This document shows, piece by piece, positions 1 through 11,922 of a stretch of 64,000 nt of DNA (position 1 is the stretch's first letter; the number at the start of each line of letters is the position of its first letter). The notes under the pieces are model-generated. The model was not told the origin of the DNA, did not search any database, and worked only from the letters and a program-made list of their open reading frames with translations. Both the position numbers and the translations under genes were made by a program. Source of the stretch: Schumannella luteola. Lineage in GTDB: Bacteria > Actinomycetota > Actinomycetes > Actinomycetales > Microbacteriaceae. Where the stretch lies: positions 2,170,001 through 2,234,000 of the forward strand of contig NZ_JACBZY010000001.1 of the NCBI RefSeq assembly GCF_013408685.1, in the 5' to 3' direction.

Positions 1-75
1 ACGCCGCATTTACGCGACCCGACGGCGTGATCGACTCGCGCCCTGGGCGGCGCGGTAGGGCCGGGCCGCCACCTA

Positions 76-735
76 TTAGCGCCGCAGCGCCTTGCGCGCC
101 AGCGCGTTGCCGGCGAACTGGCCGACCTGCACGAGCACGATGATCACCGCGACGGTGATGTAGACGATCGGCCAGTTGTAGCGCTGCGAGCCGTACGTGA
201 TCGCGAAGTCGCCGAGGCCGCCGCCGCCGATCAGGCCGGCCTGCGCCGACATGTCGACGAGGCCGACGAAGATGAACGAGAAGCCGAGGATGAGCGGCCC
301 CAGGCCCTCGGGGATCAGCACGGTCACGATGATGCGCAGCGGGTGCGCGCCCATCGAGCGTGCCGCCTCGAGCACGCCGTGATCGACGGCGACGAGGTTC
401 TGCTCCACGATGCGGGCGACGGCGAAGGCGGCGGCCAGCGACAGCGCGAAGGCGGCCGCCTGAGGCCCGATCGTCGTGCCGACCACGCCGATCGTCAGCG
501 GGCCGATCGCCGCGATGAAGATCACGAACGGGATCGGGCGCACGATGTTGACGACGACGTTGATGATCGTGAAGACGACGCGGTTCGCCAGCAGGTGGCC
601 GGGTCGGGTGACCGTCAGCGCGACCCCGAGCACGATGCCGAGGATGCCGCTCGCGACGAGCGAGACGAAGACGATGAAGAGGGTCTCGCCGATCGCCTTC
701 CAGAAGACGTCGATGTTGGCGATGAAGGCATCCAT
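76..735 (-). CDS. metI: Methionine ABC importer, permease MetI
   Basis: Inner-membrane channel of the MetNIQ importer for D/L-methionine. The 219-residue length fits the MetI family, which has five to six membrane helices. Hydrophobic segments run from about residue 15 to 45, then around 60-105, 145-170 and 185-210. The cytoplasmic EAA loop that docks on the ATPase is visible near residues 120-145 (EAARSMGAHP). The ATG shares its A with the TGA of metN (TGATG), so the two are translationally coupled. It is the last gene of the operon. Between its TAA stop and the window edge I see only a weak GC-rich inverted repeat (46-51 with 65-70). MetI identity rests on sequence feel and on the MetN and MetQ partners. 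Confidence 0.93.
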   Translation of the reverse strand: MDAFIANIDVFWKAIGETLFIVFVSLVASGILGIVLGVALTVTRPGHLLANRVVFTIINVVVNIVRPIPFVIFIAAIGPLTIGVVGTTIGPQAAAFALSLAAAFAVARIVEQNLVAVDHGVLEAARSMGAHPLRIIVTVLIPEGLGPLILGFSFIFVGLVDMSAQAGLIGGGGLGDFAITYGSQRYNWPIVYITVAVIIVLVQVGQFAGNALARKALRR

Positions 736-1766
736 CAGGCGGCGTCCTCGGTGATCGTGACGACGCCGTCGGCGGCCAGGGCGGCGAGGGCGGCGTCGAT
801 GTCGGACTCGGCTCCGGTGAGCTCGTAGGTGAGGGCGCCGATGGCGCGGTTCTGCAGCTCGCTGATGCCGCCGAACACGATCGTGTCGCCGACGCGGTGC
901 TGCTCGAAGGTGCGGGCGACGAGCGTGGTGAAGGCGGGGCGGTCCTGCACGGGGATCGTGACCAGCCGGCCGGGATGCGCGGCGCGCAGCCGCTCGAGGG
1001 TCGAGGCCGAGGGGCGGTCGTGCAGCACGGTGCGCACGAAGCGCGACGCGGCGGCGGTCGACGGGTTCGCGAAGACGTCGTAGACGTCGCCGTGCTCGAC
1101 CACGCGGCCGGAGTCCATGACGGCGACGCGGTCGGCGATCGCGCGGATCGCCTCCATCTCGTGAGTGATGACGACGATGGTGAGGCCGAACTCCTGGTTG
1201 ACGCGCTTGAGCAGCGCCAGCACATCCGCCGTGGTCTCGGGATCGAGAGCGCTCGTGGCCTCGTCGGCGAGCAGCAGTCGCGGCTGCGTCGCGAGCGCGC
1301 GGGCGATGCCGACGCGCTGCTTCTGCCCGCCCGAGAGCTGCTCGGGGTGGGCGTGCGCCTTGTCGAGCAGGCCGACGAAGTCGAGCAGCTCGGCGACGCG
1401 GCGGTCGCGCTCGGCGGCGCCGACGCCCGCCACGCGCAGCGGATAGGCGACGTTGCCCGCCACGGTGCGCGAGTGGAACAGGTTGAACTGCTGGAAGATC
1501 ATGCCGATCTGGCCGCGCACCCGGCGCAGCTCCCGCTCCGGCAGAGCGGTCAGCTCGTCGTCGCCGACGATCACCCGGCCCGAGCTGGGCAGCTCGAGGG
1601 CGTTGATGAGCCGCACGAGCGTCGACTTGCCGGCGCCCGAGTAGCCGATCACGCCGAGGATCTCGCCCTCCTCGACCTCGAGGCTGACGTCGTCGACCGC
1701 AGTCACGCGGCCCGAGGGGGTGTCGTAGTGGCGGCTGACGTTCTCGAGTCGCACGAAGGCGCTCAT
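735..1766 (-). CDS. metN: Methionine ABC importer, ATPase MetN
   Basis: ATP-hydrolysing subunit of the methionine importer. Residues 1-245 form a standard ABC domain: Walker A GYSGAGKST near residue 43, Q-loop FQQFN, signature LSGGQ, Walker B LLLADE, and the switch His in VVITHE. The C-terminal 85 residues match the NIL regulatory domain typical of MetN, where cytoplasmic methionine binds and inhibits transport. This extension separates MetN from general amino-acid importer ATPases. The start is an ATG directly upstream of the conserved MSAFVRLENVS opening. It lies downstream of metQ across a 173-base gap containing a hairpin, and is coupled to metI. Confidence 0.95.
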   Translation of the reverse strand: MSAFVRLENVSRHYDTPSGRVTAVDDVSLEVEEGEILGVIGYSGAGKSTLVRLINALELPSSGRVIVGDDELTALPERELRRVRGQIGMIFQQFNLFHSRTVAGNVAYPLRVAGVGAAERDRRVAELLDFVGLLDKAHAHPEQLSGGQKQRVGIARALATQPRLLLADEATSALDPETTADVLALLKRVNQEFGLTIVVITHEMEAIRAIADRVAVMDSGRVVEHGDVYDVFANPSTAAASRFVRTVLHDRPSASTLERLRAAHPGRLVTIPVQDRPAFTTLVARTFEQHRVGDTIVFGGISELQNRAIGALTYELTGAESDIDAALAALAADGVVTITEDAA

Positions 1767-1866
1767 CGGCTGCTCCGGGGGTGTTCGGGGTGTGCAGGGA
1801 GGGGGGACGTCGCCCGGGGCGACGTCGCGGTGGGCGTCGTCGCGGCGGGCGTCGTCACGAACACGG

Positions 1867-1905
1867 CGGATGCCGCCGTCCCGTTCACGGGGACGACGGC
1901 ATCCG
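1867..1905 (-). terminator. Hairpin between metQ and metN (terminator or attenuator)
   Basis: Arms 1867-1882 and 1890-1905 pair over 16 bp with one mismatch, around a 7-base loop. It lies just past the metQ stop and before metN on the same strand. No long T run follows. It probably ends part of the metQ transcripts, or protects their 3' ends, so that the binding protein is made in excess over MetNI. The GGATGC/GCATCC words common in this genome sit in the outer parts of the stem. Confidence 0.6.
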
Positions 1906-1939
1906 TCACGCGGTCGATGATCAGTCTCGCGTACCGGTC

Positions 1940-2902
1940 TTACTTGCTCGACGCGTCGCGCGCGTCCTGCTCGACCTTGGCGAGGCTCTTCTGCAGGTCG
2001 GCGGCCGAGGTCTCACGGAAGACGGCGGTGCCGCCGTTGGCCTCCTGCACGCCCTTCTCGACGGTCTTGTCGTGGTAGAGCGCGGCGAGCTTGAGGTAGA
2101 GGTCGTTCTTCACGTCGCCCTTGCGCGCGGCGAAGATGTTGACGTACGGCGCGGCCGCCTCGCTCGAGGGGTCGTCCTGGTAGATCGCGTTCTCGGTCTT
2201 GAGACCCGCGTCGGTGGCGTAGTTCTTGTTGACGATCGCGGCGTCGACCGAGCCGCTCTGCAGGGCGCCGGCGGTCTGCGAGGCGTCGAGCGGGGTGACC
2301 TCGACGTCGGCCGACTCGATGTCCTTGGTCGACGAGAAGGCGCTGCCGCCGTTCTTGAGCTTCAGCAGCCCGGCGTCCTGCAGCACCAGCAGGCCGCGGG
2401 CCTGGTTGATGGCGTCGTTCGGGATCGCGACCTTCGCGCCCTTGGTGACGTCCTTCACGTCGCTGAACTTCGTCGAGTAGAGCGGCAGCGGGTACACGGC
2501 CGTGGCGCCGATCGGCTGCAGGTCGTCGTCGTTGGTGACGTTGTAGTTCGCCAGGTACTGGATGTGCTGGAACTGATTGAGGTCGACCTGCTTCTGGCTC
2601 AGCGCCGGGTTGGGCTGGCTGTAGTCGCTGAAGTTGGTGAGCTTGACGTCGACGCCGAGCTCCTTCTTCGCGAGGGCGATGTAAGTCTTCCAGTAGGCCT
2701 GCGAGGCGTCGGCGACGCCGATGTTCACGGTCTTGCCCGCGTACTCGCCCGAGCCGGCGGCGGCATCCTTCGAACCGGAGTTCGCGTTCGTGGCGACGAC
2801 GATGCCGGCGACGATCGCGATCACGGCGACGATCGCGACGATGACGCCGACGACGAGTCCGGTCTTCCGCTTCGGGCGGTCGGGCAGGGTGGGTGCAGAC
2901 AT
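1940..2902 (-). CDS. metQ: Methionine-binding protein MetQ (NLPA family), membrane-anchored
   Basis: Extracytoplasmic substrate-binding subunit of the methionine importer. From about residue 55 the 320-residue product is a typical NLPA/MetQ domain (VNIGVADASQ, NPALSQKQVDLNQFQH, IPNDAINQARGL). The reading frame stays open further upstream, but that part is arginine-rich noise. I chose the ATG at 2902, before MSAPTLPDRPKRKTG, because it opens a basic stretch followed by a strong membrane helix (about residues 15-40). There is no lipobox cysteine, unusual for this family, so the protein is likely held by an uncleaved N-terminal helix. Downstream on the same strand are metN and metI. I found no recognisable SAM riboswitch in the leader. 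Confidence 0.92.
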   Translation of the reverse strand: MSAPTLPDRPKRKTGLVVGVIVAIVAVIAIVAGIVVATNANSGSKDAAAGSGEYAGKTVNIGVADASQAYWKTYIALAKKELGVDVKLTNFSDYSQPNPALSQKQVDLNQFQHIQYLANYNVTNDDDLQPIGATAVYPLPLYSTKFSDVKDVTKGAKVAIPNDAINQARGLLVLQDAGLLKLKNGGSAFSSTKDIESADVEVTPLDASQTAGALQSGSVDAAIVNKNYATDAGLKTENAIYQDDPSSEAAAPYVNIFAARKGDVKNDLYLKLAALYHDKTVEKGVQEANGGTAVFRETSAADLQKSLAKVEQDARDASSK

Positions 2903-3134
2903 GTGGGGCCTCGAGTTGCTGTGCAGGACGGGGCGGCGCCGTCGGACGACGCCAGCGCGACGTCGCGGGTGGGTGCTGTGGTTCCGGGCCTCGGGGACGC
3001 CGGAGCGCCTACTGTGACAAGACTTCGGGCCCGGAGCCAACCGGCGAGACACCCGGCGTAACAGTGGTGCACCTGTCGCGCGACGCGGTGCGATCGCCGA
3101 CGTCGTCGGCGCCGGGACGCCGCGGGGACGAAGA
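2903..3134 (-). promoter_or_regulatory. metQ upstream region (leader and putative promoter)
   Basis: Gene-free stretch before metQ. The only promoter-like element I can point to is CACAGT on the minus strand (3016-3011), which would give a leader of about 100 bases. The 12-mer CACAGTAGGCGC here recurs at 62502-62513 upstream of the gene at 62546, so it may be a promoter core used twice. I do not see the conserved core of the SAM-I, SAM-II or SAM-IV riboswitches, though a covariance search was not possible. The rest holds nothing recognisable. Confidence 0.3.
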
Positions 3135-3171
3135 AGCGGGGAGCGCGACCTCCGCAGTCGCGCTCCCCGCT
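3135..3171 (-). terminator. Terminator of the flavoprotein gene
   Basis: Perfect inverted repeat, arms 3135-3149 and 3157-3171 (15 bp, GC-rich), loop of 7 bases. On the minus strand it is followed by a pyrimidine-rich TTCTTCG stretch. It lies 45 bases past the stop of the gene at 3216-4976 and separates it from the metQ leader. Confidence 0.85.
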
Positions 3172-3215
3172 CGTGCGCGCCGGCCGTCCGGTGCCGACGC
3201 GCGCATCCCGTCACG

Positions 3216-4976
3216 TCACTCGACGAGCTTTCCGACCGTGGAGACCTCGGTCATGAGCGCGCCGATCTCGGCGGGGATGGGTGCGGTGGCCTCACGCTCG
3301 ATCGTGCCGTCGAGAGACCAGACGAAGTTGACCTGCAGAGCGGGGTCGAGCTGGGGGAAGTCGCTGCGGTTGTGGCAGCCGCGGGTCTCGCGGCGCTCGC
3401 GGGCGGTCGCGAGGGTCGCGCGGGCGGCGAGCACGGAGGCCTTCAGGTCGAAGGCGTGCGCCAGATCCTGGAACCCGGCGATGTCGGGGTGCACGCCCAG
3501 GTCGGGGATGCGCGCCTCGATCTCGTCGATCTTCTCCAGGCCCGTCGTGAGCCCGGCCTCGTCGCGCACGACGCCGGCGTGCTCGGTCATCGTGTCGCGC
3601 ACGGACCGCTGCAGGGCGCGCACGTTCTGCTCGCCGTCGGCGGCGAGCAGCGCATCCACCTCGCCGCGGGCCTCGGCGACCGCATCGGCGCTGCGCTTCT
3701 GCGACGCGAGACCCGCCGAGTGCGCGGCGGCCGCCTGCCCGACGATGCGGCCGTAGACGAGCAGCTCGATGAGCGAGTTGCCGCCGAGCCGGTTCGCGCC
3801 GTGCAGTCCGCTCGACGCCTCGCCGATCGCGTAGAGCCCGGGAACGTCGGTCTGGTGGTCGGCATGATCGACCCAGACGCCGCCCATCGAGTAGTGCGCG
3901 GTCGGCGCGATCTCGATGGGGCTCTGCGTGATGTCGAGCATCTGCAGCTCGAGCATCGTCTGGTAGACCCGCGGCAGGCGGCGCATGATCGTCTCGCGCG
4001 GTAGATGTGAGACATCCAGCCAGACCCCGCCGTTCGCGGTGCCGCGGCCCTCGGCGATCTCGGTGTACGCGGCGAGCGCGACCCGGTCGCGGGTGCTCAG
4101 CTCGAGACGCTCGGGGTCGTAGCGCGGCATGAAGCGCTCGCCGAGGGCGTTCGTGAGGATGCCGCCCTCGCCCCGCGCCGCCTCGGAGATGAGCGTGCCG
4201 GCGGCGCTCTCGGGCTCGAGGATGCCGCTCGGGTGGAACTGCACCAGCTCCGGATCGCGCAGCCGGGCGCCCGCGAGCGCCGCGAGTCGGAACGAGTCGC
4301 CGGTGTTCTCGTCGCGGCGCGACGAGGTGCGACGCCAGATACGGTTGTGGCCGCCGGCCGCCAGGATCACGGCGTCGGCGTGGATGAGCAGCCGGGTGCC
4401 GTCGACCTGGTCGAAGCCGTAGGCCCCGAACACGGCTCCCTCGTCGTTCACGAGGAGGCGCGTGACGTAGACGCTGTCGAGGATCGGGATCTGCAGCTGC
4501 GCGGCGCGGTTCACGAGGGTGCGCTGGATCTCGAGCCCCGTGTAGTCGCCGGCGAAGGCGGTGCGGCGCCAGCGGTGCGCGCCGAAGAAGCGCTGCGAGA
4601 TGCGGCCGTCGTCCTCGCGGGCGAAGGGCATGCCGTAGCGCTCCAGGTCGTCGATGCCGTGCGCTGCCCCCTCGGTCACGGTCTGCACCACGCGCGGATC
4701 GGCGAGCAGGTAGCTCTCGGTGAGCGTGTCCGCGGCGTGCTGCTGCCAGCTGTCCTCGGCATCCATCGTGCCCAGTGCGGCGTTGATGCCGCCGGCGGCG
4801 AGCGAGGTGTGCGCGTCGTTCTTGGGGCGCTTGCCGAGCACGAGCACATCCGTGCCGGCCTCGGCCAGCTCGATCGCGGCGCGCAGTCCCGAGCCGCCGG
4901 AGCCGATCACGAGCACGGCGGTTGACAGGCGGCGCTCCGCGAGTCGCGGGTTCGAGGAGGTGGTGCGGGGGTTCAT
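3216..4976 (-). CDS. FAD-dependent fumarate reductase/succinate dehydrogenase-type flavoprotein
   Basis: A 586-residue FAD protein of the SdhA/FrdA/NadB superfamily. Visible elements: the dinucleotide fold GSGGSGLRAAIELAEAG near residue 25, the FAD-linked segment HTSLAAGGINAALG, HPSGI, the substrate and base region RGEGGIL plus GERFMPRY, HYSMGGV, and the C-terminal FAD motif GLYAIGEASSGLHGANRLGGNSL. RGEGGIL and GEASSGLHGANRLGGNSL favour the fumarate reductase/succinate dehydrogenase branch over L-aspartate oxidase. The start is the ATG before MNPRTTSSN; the frame continues upstream without a sensible start. No iron-sulfur or membrane-anchor subunit is nearby. It sits 85 bases downstream of the SIP gene on the same strand, so it may share the iron-regulated promoter. 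NadB-like activity cannot be excluded. Confidence 0.8.
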   Translation of the reverse strand: MNPRTTSSNPRLAERRLSTAVLVIGSGGSGLRAAIELAEAGTDVLVLGKRPKNDAHTSLAAGGINAALGTMDAEDSWQQHAADTLTESYLLADPRVVQTVTEGAAHGIDDLERYGMPFAREDDGRISQRFFGAHRWRRTAFAGDYTGLEIQRTLVNRAAQLQIPILDSVYVTRLLVNDEGAVFGAYGFDQVDGTRLLIHADAVILAAGGHNRIWRRTSSRRDENTGDSFRLAALAGARLRDPELVQFHPSGILEPESAAGTLISEAARGEGGILTNALGERFMPRYDPERLELSTRDRVALAAYTEIAEGRGTANGGVWLDVSHLPRETIMRRLPRVYQTMLELQMLDITQSPIEIAPTAHYSMGGVWVDHADHQTDVPGLYAIGEASSGLHGANRLGGNSLIELLVYGRIVGQAAAAHSAGLASQKRSADAVAEARGEVDALLAADGEQNVRALQRSVRDTMTEHAGVVRDEAGLTTGLEKIDEIEARIPDLGVHPDIAGFQDLAHAFDLKASVLAARATLATARERRETRGCHNRSDFPQLDPALQVNFVWSLDGTIEREATAPIPAEIGALMTEVSTVGKLVE

Positions 4977-5061
4977 GGTGCCTTTCCGGATGTCGGGTCG
5001 GGTGTCGTCCGGGGTGGCAGGAGGCCGGGCGGCGGGGCGGGGCGGGGCGGATCGGATCGGA

Positions 5062-6925
<1,864 letters not shown>

Positions 6926-6955
6926 TCCGGGCGTGACGTGATCCGAGAGTGATCT

Positions 6956-6994
6956 GACGGGCGGTGAGCGGCTTCGAGTCGCCTGCCGCCCGTC
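6956..6994 (+). terminator. Putative gdhA terminator
   Basis: Arms 6956-6964 and 6986-6994 are perfectly complementary over 9 bp around a 21-base loop that can fold further. A T-rich TCTCGTGTTCTCG stretch follows. It starts 31 bases after the gdhA stop. Confidence 0.55.
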
Positions 6995-7010
6995 TCGTGT
7001 TCTCGCTGGA

Positions 7011-7046
7011 TCGGCGCTGTCGGCGCTGTCGGCGCCGTCGGCGTGG
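7011..7046. repeat. Four-copy 9-bp tandem repeat
   Basis: Unit TCGGCGCTG, copies at 7011, 7020, 7029 and 7038, the last two each diverged at one or two bases. It lies in the 232-base gap between gdhA and the DUF222 gene. The rest of that gap holds the gdhA terminator and no gene I can support. Confidence 0.75.
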
Positions 7047-7157
7047 CGGCGGCTCGATCTCGGGCCTTCGCGAGTGTCGGTGGAATGTGCATCTGATCTG
7101 CCGTTCTGTATCGCGGGGGGTCCGTCGGATGTCGGTGGTGGATGTCACTGTGCAGTT

Positions 7158-8615
7158 ATGGAGAAGCCCACGACGACACCGGGAAGCGACGGCGATGCGC
7201 CGGCCGCTGATGGTGGCGTCGGCGGTGCAGTGACGCTGACCGGGTTGGTCGGCGAGGCGGAGGTCGCGCTCGCGGCCCTGACGGCGGGGCAGGTGGCGGA
7301 GGTGCGGATGCTCGCCCGCGCCGGGCAGCTCGCCGAAGCCGAAGCGGACGGAGCACCCGCGAATGTGCGCGCCCACGACATGGCGCTCCGGTCGATCGCG
7401 GCCGAGATCGGCGGAGTGTTCCGCTCCCCGGACCGCACCATCCAGCGCCGCATCGGCGAGGCGCGGGAGATCGTCGAGTTCTATCCCGCGGCGCTCTCGG
7501 CGTGGGAGCACGGGTTCATCACCCGCGGGCACGTGTCCGTGATCGTCGATGCGGGCCGGGTGGTTCCGGTGGAGCGTCGGGGTGAGTTCGAGCGGGAGGC
7601 GATCGAACGCAGCCTCCTGGATACGCCGAACCGGGTGCGGGCGGGGTTGGAGCTCTACGCGGAGAAGCTCACCGAGCGCACCTTCACCGAACGCCACGAG
7701 GACGCCGCCCGTGGGCGGGCGGTTCGTCTGATCCCGGGCAGGGATGGGATGTGCGACGTGATCGCGACCGTTCCGACGGTGATCGGCGACGGCATCCTCG
7801 ACCGCCTGACCCGCATGGCGCATACGGTCCAGGACACTTCCTCGGCCGTCGCCGGGGAAGCGGATCGGCGGACGGTCGATCAGATCCGCGCTGACGTCTT
7901 CGCGGACCTGCTCCTCGCCGGCTCCCCGGCACTCGACCCGACCACGAATGGGGATGCGCCTGGCGTGCTGGGGGCGATTCGCGCCCAGGTGCAGGTCACT
8001 GTGTCCGCGCTGACGCTCCTCGGCGACGACGAGAACCCCGCCGACCTGATCGGGCGTTCGCCCATCGATGCGGGCACGGCCCGCTACCTCGCGGGCGACG
8101 CCCCGTCGTGGACGCGCATCCGGACGGACCCGGTCGATGGCACGACGGTCGCGGTCGACCGGTACCGGCCCTCGCTCGAGCAGCGCCGTCACCTGCGCGC
8201 CCGTGACCTGCACTGCCGCTTCCCGGGATGCCGGATGGCGGCGATCCGCTGCGAACTCGACCACACCATCGACCACGCCCTCGGCGGCCCCACCGCGCTG
8301 ACCAACCTCGCCCATCTGTGCCAGCGGCATCACTCGATGAAGCAGTTCACCGCCTGGCGAGTGAGACAACACCCCGGTGGGATCCTCGAATGGACCTCCC
8401 CGACCGGTCGCACCTACCGCGAAGACGCTCCTGCACCGGCGGTCGCCTTCGTGCCGCTCGGGCACCCGATTCGCCACCTCTCCCGGATTCGACCGCCTGA
8501 TCTCGACGATCCACCCGATCCGCTCGACGTTTCAGTCGACATGTCAGGGGTGCCCGACGCCTCCGGAGTCTCTTCGCACCGACACGAACGGGAGTGCGAC
8601 GTCGCACCGTTCTGA
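7158..8615 (+). CDS. DUF222 protein with C-terminal HNH nuclease domain
   Basis: A 485-residue protein with the actinobacterial DUF222-HNH architecture. About residues 40-300 are the helical DUF222 region. From about residue 353 there is a complete HNH motif: CRFPGC, then CELDHTIDHALGGPT, then NLAHLCQRHHSMK, with two cysteines as possible metal ligands. These proteins are abundant, often multi-copy, in Microbacteriaceae; their role is unproven, with mobile-element or DNA-processing functions proposed. I chose ATG 7158 (MEKPTTTPG) over earlier in-frame starts because the upstream residues look non-coding; no clear ribosome site precedes it. The C-terminal tail after the HNH domain is low-complexity. 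Confidence 0.85.
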   Translation: MEKPTTTPGSDGDAPAADGGVGGAVTLTGLVGEAEVALAALTAGQVAEVRMLARAGQLAEAEADGAPANVRAHDMALRSIAAEIGGVFRSPDRTIQRRIGEAREIVEFYPAALSAWEHGFITRGHVSVIVDAGRVVPVERRGEFEREAIERSLLDTPNRVRAGLELYAEKLTERTFTERHEDAARGRAVRLIPGRDGMCDVIATVPTVIGDGILDRLTRMAHTVQDTSSAVAGEADRRTVDQIRADVFADLLLAGSPALDPTTNGDAPGVLGAIRAQVQVTVSALTLLGDDENPADLIGRSPIDAGTARYLAGDAPSWTRIRTDPVDGTTVAVDRYRPSLEQRRHLRARDLHCRFPGCRMAAIRCELDHTIDHALGGPTALTNLAHLCQRHHSMKQFTAWRVRQHPGGILEWTSPTGRTYREDAPAPAVAFVPLGHPIRHLSRIRPPDLDDPPDPLDVSVDMSGVPDASGVSSHRHERECDVAPF

Positions 8616-8758
8616 TCGAGCAGTCGCGCAGTGCACGGCTGACGGCTGACGGCTGCCTGCTCGACGCGACCGCGAAGCGGAGGCCGCCGCATCCGCCACC
8701 CCGCGCCCGGGCCGCGGCGGCGGCACGACTGCCGCCGCGGCCCTACCCTGGGGAGGAC

Positions 8759-10636
<1,878 letters not shown>

Positions 10637-10693
10637 CGGCAGCCGCGGCAGAGGCGACCAGCGGGTCATCGGCCGCCGACGCGCCGCTCCGCG

Positions 10694-10721
10694 CGAAGTC
10701 GGCGGGTTAACCCGAACTTCG
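10694..10721. promoter_or_regulatory. Palindrome between the ABC-F gene and the ESX-like operon
   Basis: CGGGTTAACCCG (10703-10714) is a perfect 12-bp palindrome, flanked by CGAAGT (10694-10699) and ACTTCG (10716-10721), which also pair. It could end ABC-F transcription (58 bases past its stop) or be an operator upstream of the promoter at 10734-10761. I cannot decide between these. Confidence 0.4.
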
Positions 10722-10733
10722 GCGAGCACCCCC

Positions 10734-10761
10734 TTTCCGAGTGACGGATTCTCGATAAGGT
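10734..10761 (+). promoter_or_regulatory. Putative promoter of the ESX-like operon
   Basis: TTTCCG (10734-10739) and TAAGGT (10756-10761) are separated by 16 bases and lie 45 bases before the first start codon. The -10 fits TANNNT; the -35 is poor. Confidence 0.4.
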
Positions 10762-10805
10762 GATCGGGTATGCGAGCGGGCCTCGAGCCCGCGCACTGAC
10801 CACGA

Positions 10806-11564
10806 ATGGGGATCCGGTTGTCAGACGACACTGAGCGCATCTACGAGCTGCGAGACGAGGTCTCGCGCACCGGCCAGGCCTACGAGGATGCGGCGTCACG
10901 GCCTCTTCCCGAGGCCGTCAGTGACGAGTCGGGCAGCATCGGCGTCAACATCGACACCGACGGTGCCTATGTCGTGACGATCGGCGACGGCTGGAACTCG
11001 GCCTACGAACCCGGTGAGCTGGCGGAGGGCGTCGTGCAGACCCTGCAGGCCTTCGGTCTCGCCCGCGTCGAGGGCTGGGCGAGCAATCTCGACAGCGCGC
11101 TCGACGAAGAGCGGCGCAACACCCCCATCCCGCCGCTCGACGACACTCTCGCGAGCCAGGTCAAGGCCTCGCTCGACGGCGACCTCGACAGCGCGCGCGA
11201 GACGGAGCGCATCCTCGAGAACCTGCTGGGCTTCCTCGAAGACGTCGAGGCCAACCTGGACTCGACGTTCGACATCGTCTCCCAGCGCGGCGCACGCACC
11301 GGTGCCGCGTCGACGGAGACCCGGAACGTCTCGGTCGAGGTCACCGCCGGTGGCGATGTCCGCTCCCTCCAGCTCGACGAGGACTGGCTGAGCCGCTCGT
11401 CGGGCGCGCAGATCTCGCGTGAGCTCACCGCCGCCCTCGCCCAGGCGCACGCCGATGCGGCGTCGAGCGGAGCCGGGTCGTTCACCGGCACCCCGCTCGA
11501 GAAGTACCAGAAGTTCGCCGACGACCCCGAGGCTTTCGCGCGCTACGTGCGAGGACAGGAGTAA
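10806..11564 (+). CDS. ESX-associated protein with two YbaB-like motifs
   Basis: A 252-residue soluble protein. The C-terminal segment (NVSVEVTAGGDVRSLQLDEDWL, then an amphipathic helix SRELTAALAQAHADA) looks like the beta-hairpin and helix of the YbaB/EbfC fold. A second similar segment occurs near residues 44-80 (IGVNIDTDGAYVVTIGDGW then EGVVQTLQAF), so it appears to be a tandem YbaB-like protein. YbaB-like proteins often sit beside WXG100 genes in actinobacteria, as do its next two neighbours here. The start may be TTG 10818 rather than ATG 10806: GGGGAT is well placed for the TTG. It is the first gene of a four-gene operon. Whether it binds DNA or is a secretion chaperone is unknown. Confidence 0.7.
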   Translation: MGIRLSDDTERIYELRDEVSRTGQAYEDAASRPLPEAVSDESGSIGVNIDTDGAYVVTIGDGWNSAYEPGELAEGVVQTLQAFGLARVEGWASNLDSALDEERRNTPIPPLDDTLASQVKASLDGDLDSARETERILENLLGFLEDVEANLDSTFDIVSQRGARTGAASTETRNVSVEVTAGGDVRSLQLDEDWLSRSSGAQISRELTAALAQAHADAASSGAGSFTGTPLEKYQKFADDPEAFARYVRGQE

Positions 11565-11567
11565 GAG

Positions 11568-11897
11568 ATGCCGTTCGCACATCCGGAACTCAAGGTGCAG
11601 TTCGACGCGCTGTCGAACGACGCCACCGTCTGGAACGCGGCAGGTGAGACCCTCACCGCCGCACACCGCTCGCTCCAGGGCATCGAGGTCAACCGCGGAG
11701 CGTTCTCGTTCGCCGCGATGGACGTCGCCGACACCTATCTCGAGGTGCACACCACGGTAATGCGCCTGCTCGACCAGGGCACGGAGGCGGTCGGGGGCAT
11801 CGCGACGCAGCTGCGCGCCGTCCGCGCCGATTTCGAGAACAACGAAGACGTCACCCGCGCGGCGCTGTACGCGCTGTGGCAGCCGAACGACCACTGA
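11568..11897 (+). CDS. Small EspC-like ESX-associated protein
   Basis: A 109-residue, mostly helical, soluble protein without signal peptide or membrane helix. Size, start (PFAHPELKVQFDALSNDATVWNAAG), helix-turn-helix pattern and C-terminal acidic turn (ADFENNEDVTRAALYALW) resemble the EspC/DUF2580 group of type VII secretion substrates. A strict WXG triplet is absent. It begins 3 bases after the upstream stop, with AGGAG overlapping the end of the previous gene, and is followed by a WXG-containing protein. Family placement is by shape and context and is moderate. Confidence 0.6.
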   Translation: MPFAHPELKVQFDALSNDATVWNAAGETLTAAHRSLQGIEVNRGAFSFAAMDVADTYLEVHTTVMRLLDQGTEAVGGIATQLRAVRADFENNEDVTRAALYALWQPNDH

Positions 11898-11922
11898 GCC
11901 GGCGAGCGAAAGGCTACGAGAA

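Noticed and set aside
897-3061. Two long plus-strand frames across the met operon
   Set aside because: They are shadows of metN and metQ with valine/arginine-rich noise and no start signal.
2903-3134. SAM riboswitch upstream of metQ
   Set aside because: The region was read on the minus strand for SAM-I, SAM-II and SAM-IV core elements and none is recognisable. A covariance-model search would settle it.
7158-8615. Mobile element or intron-encoded HNH homing endonuclease
   Set aside because: The DUF222-HNH architecture is a common chromosomal family in this lineage. No terminal repeats, intron boundaries or target duplication were seen.
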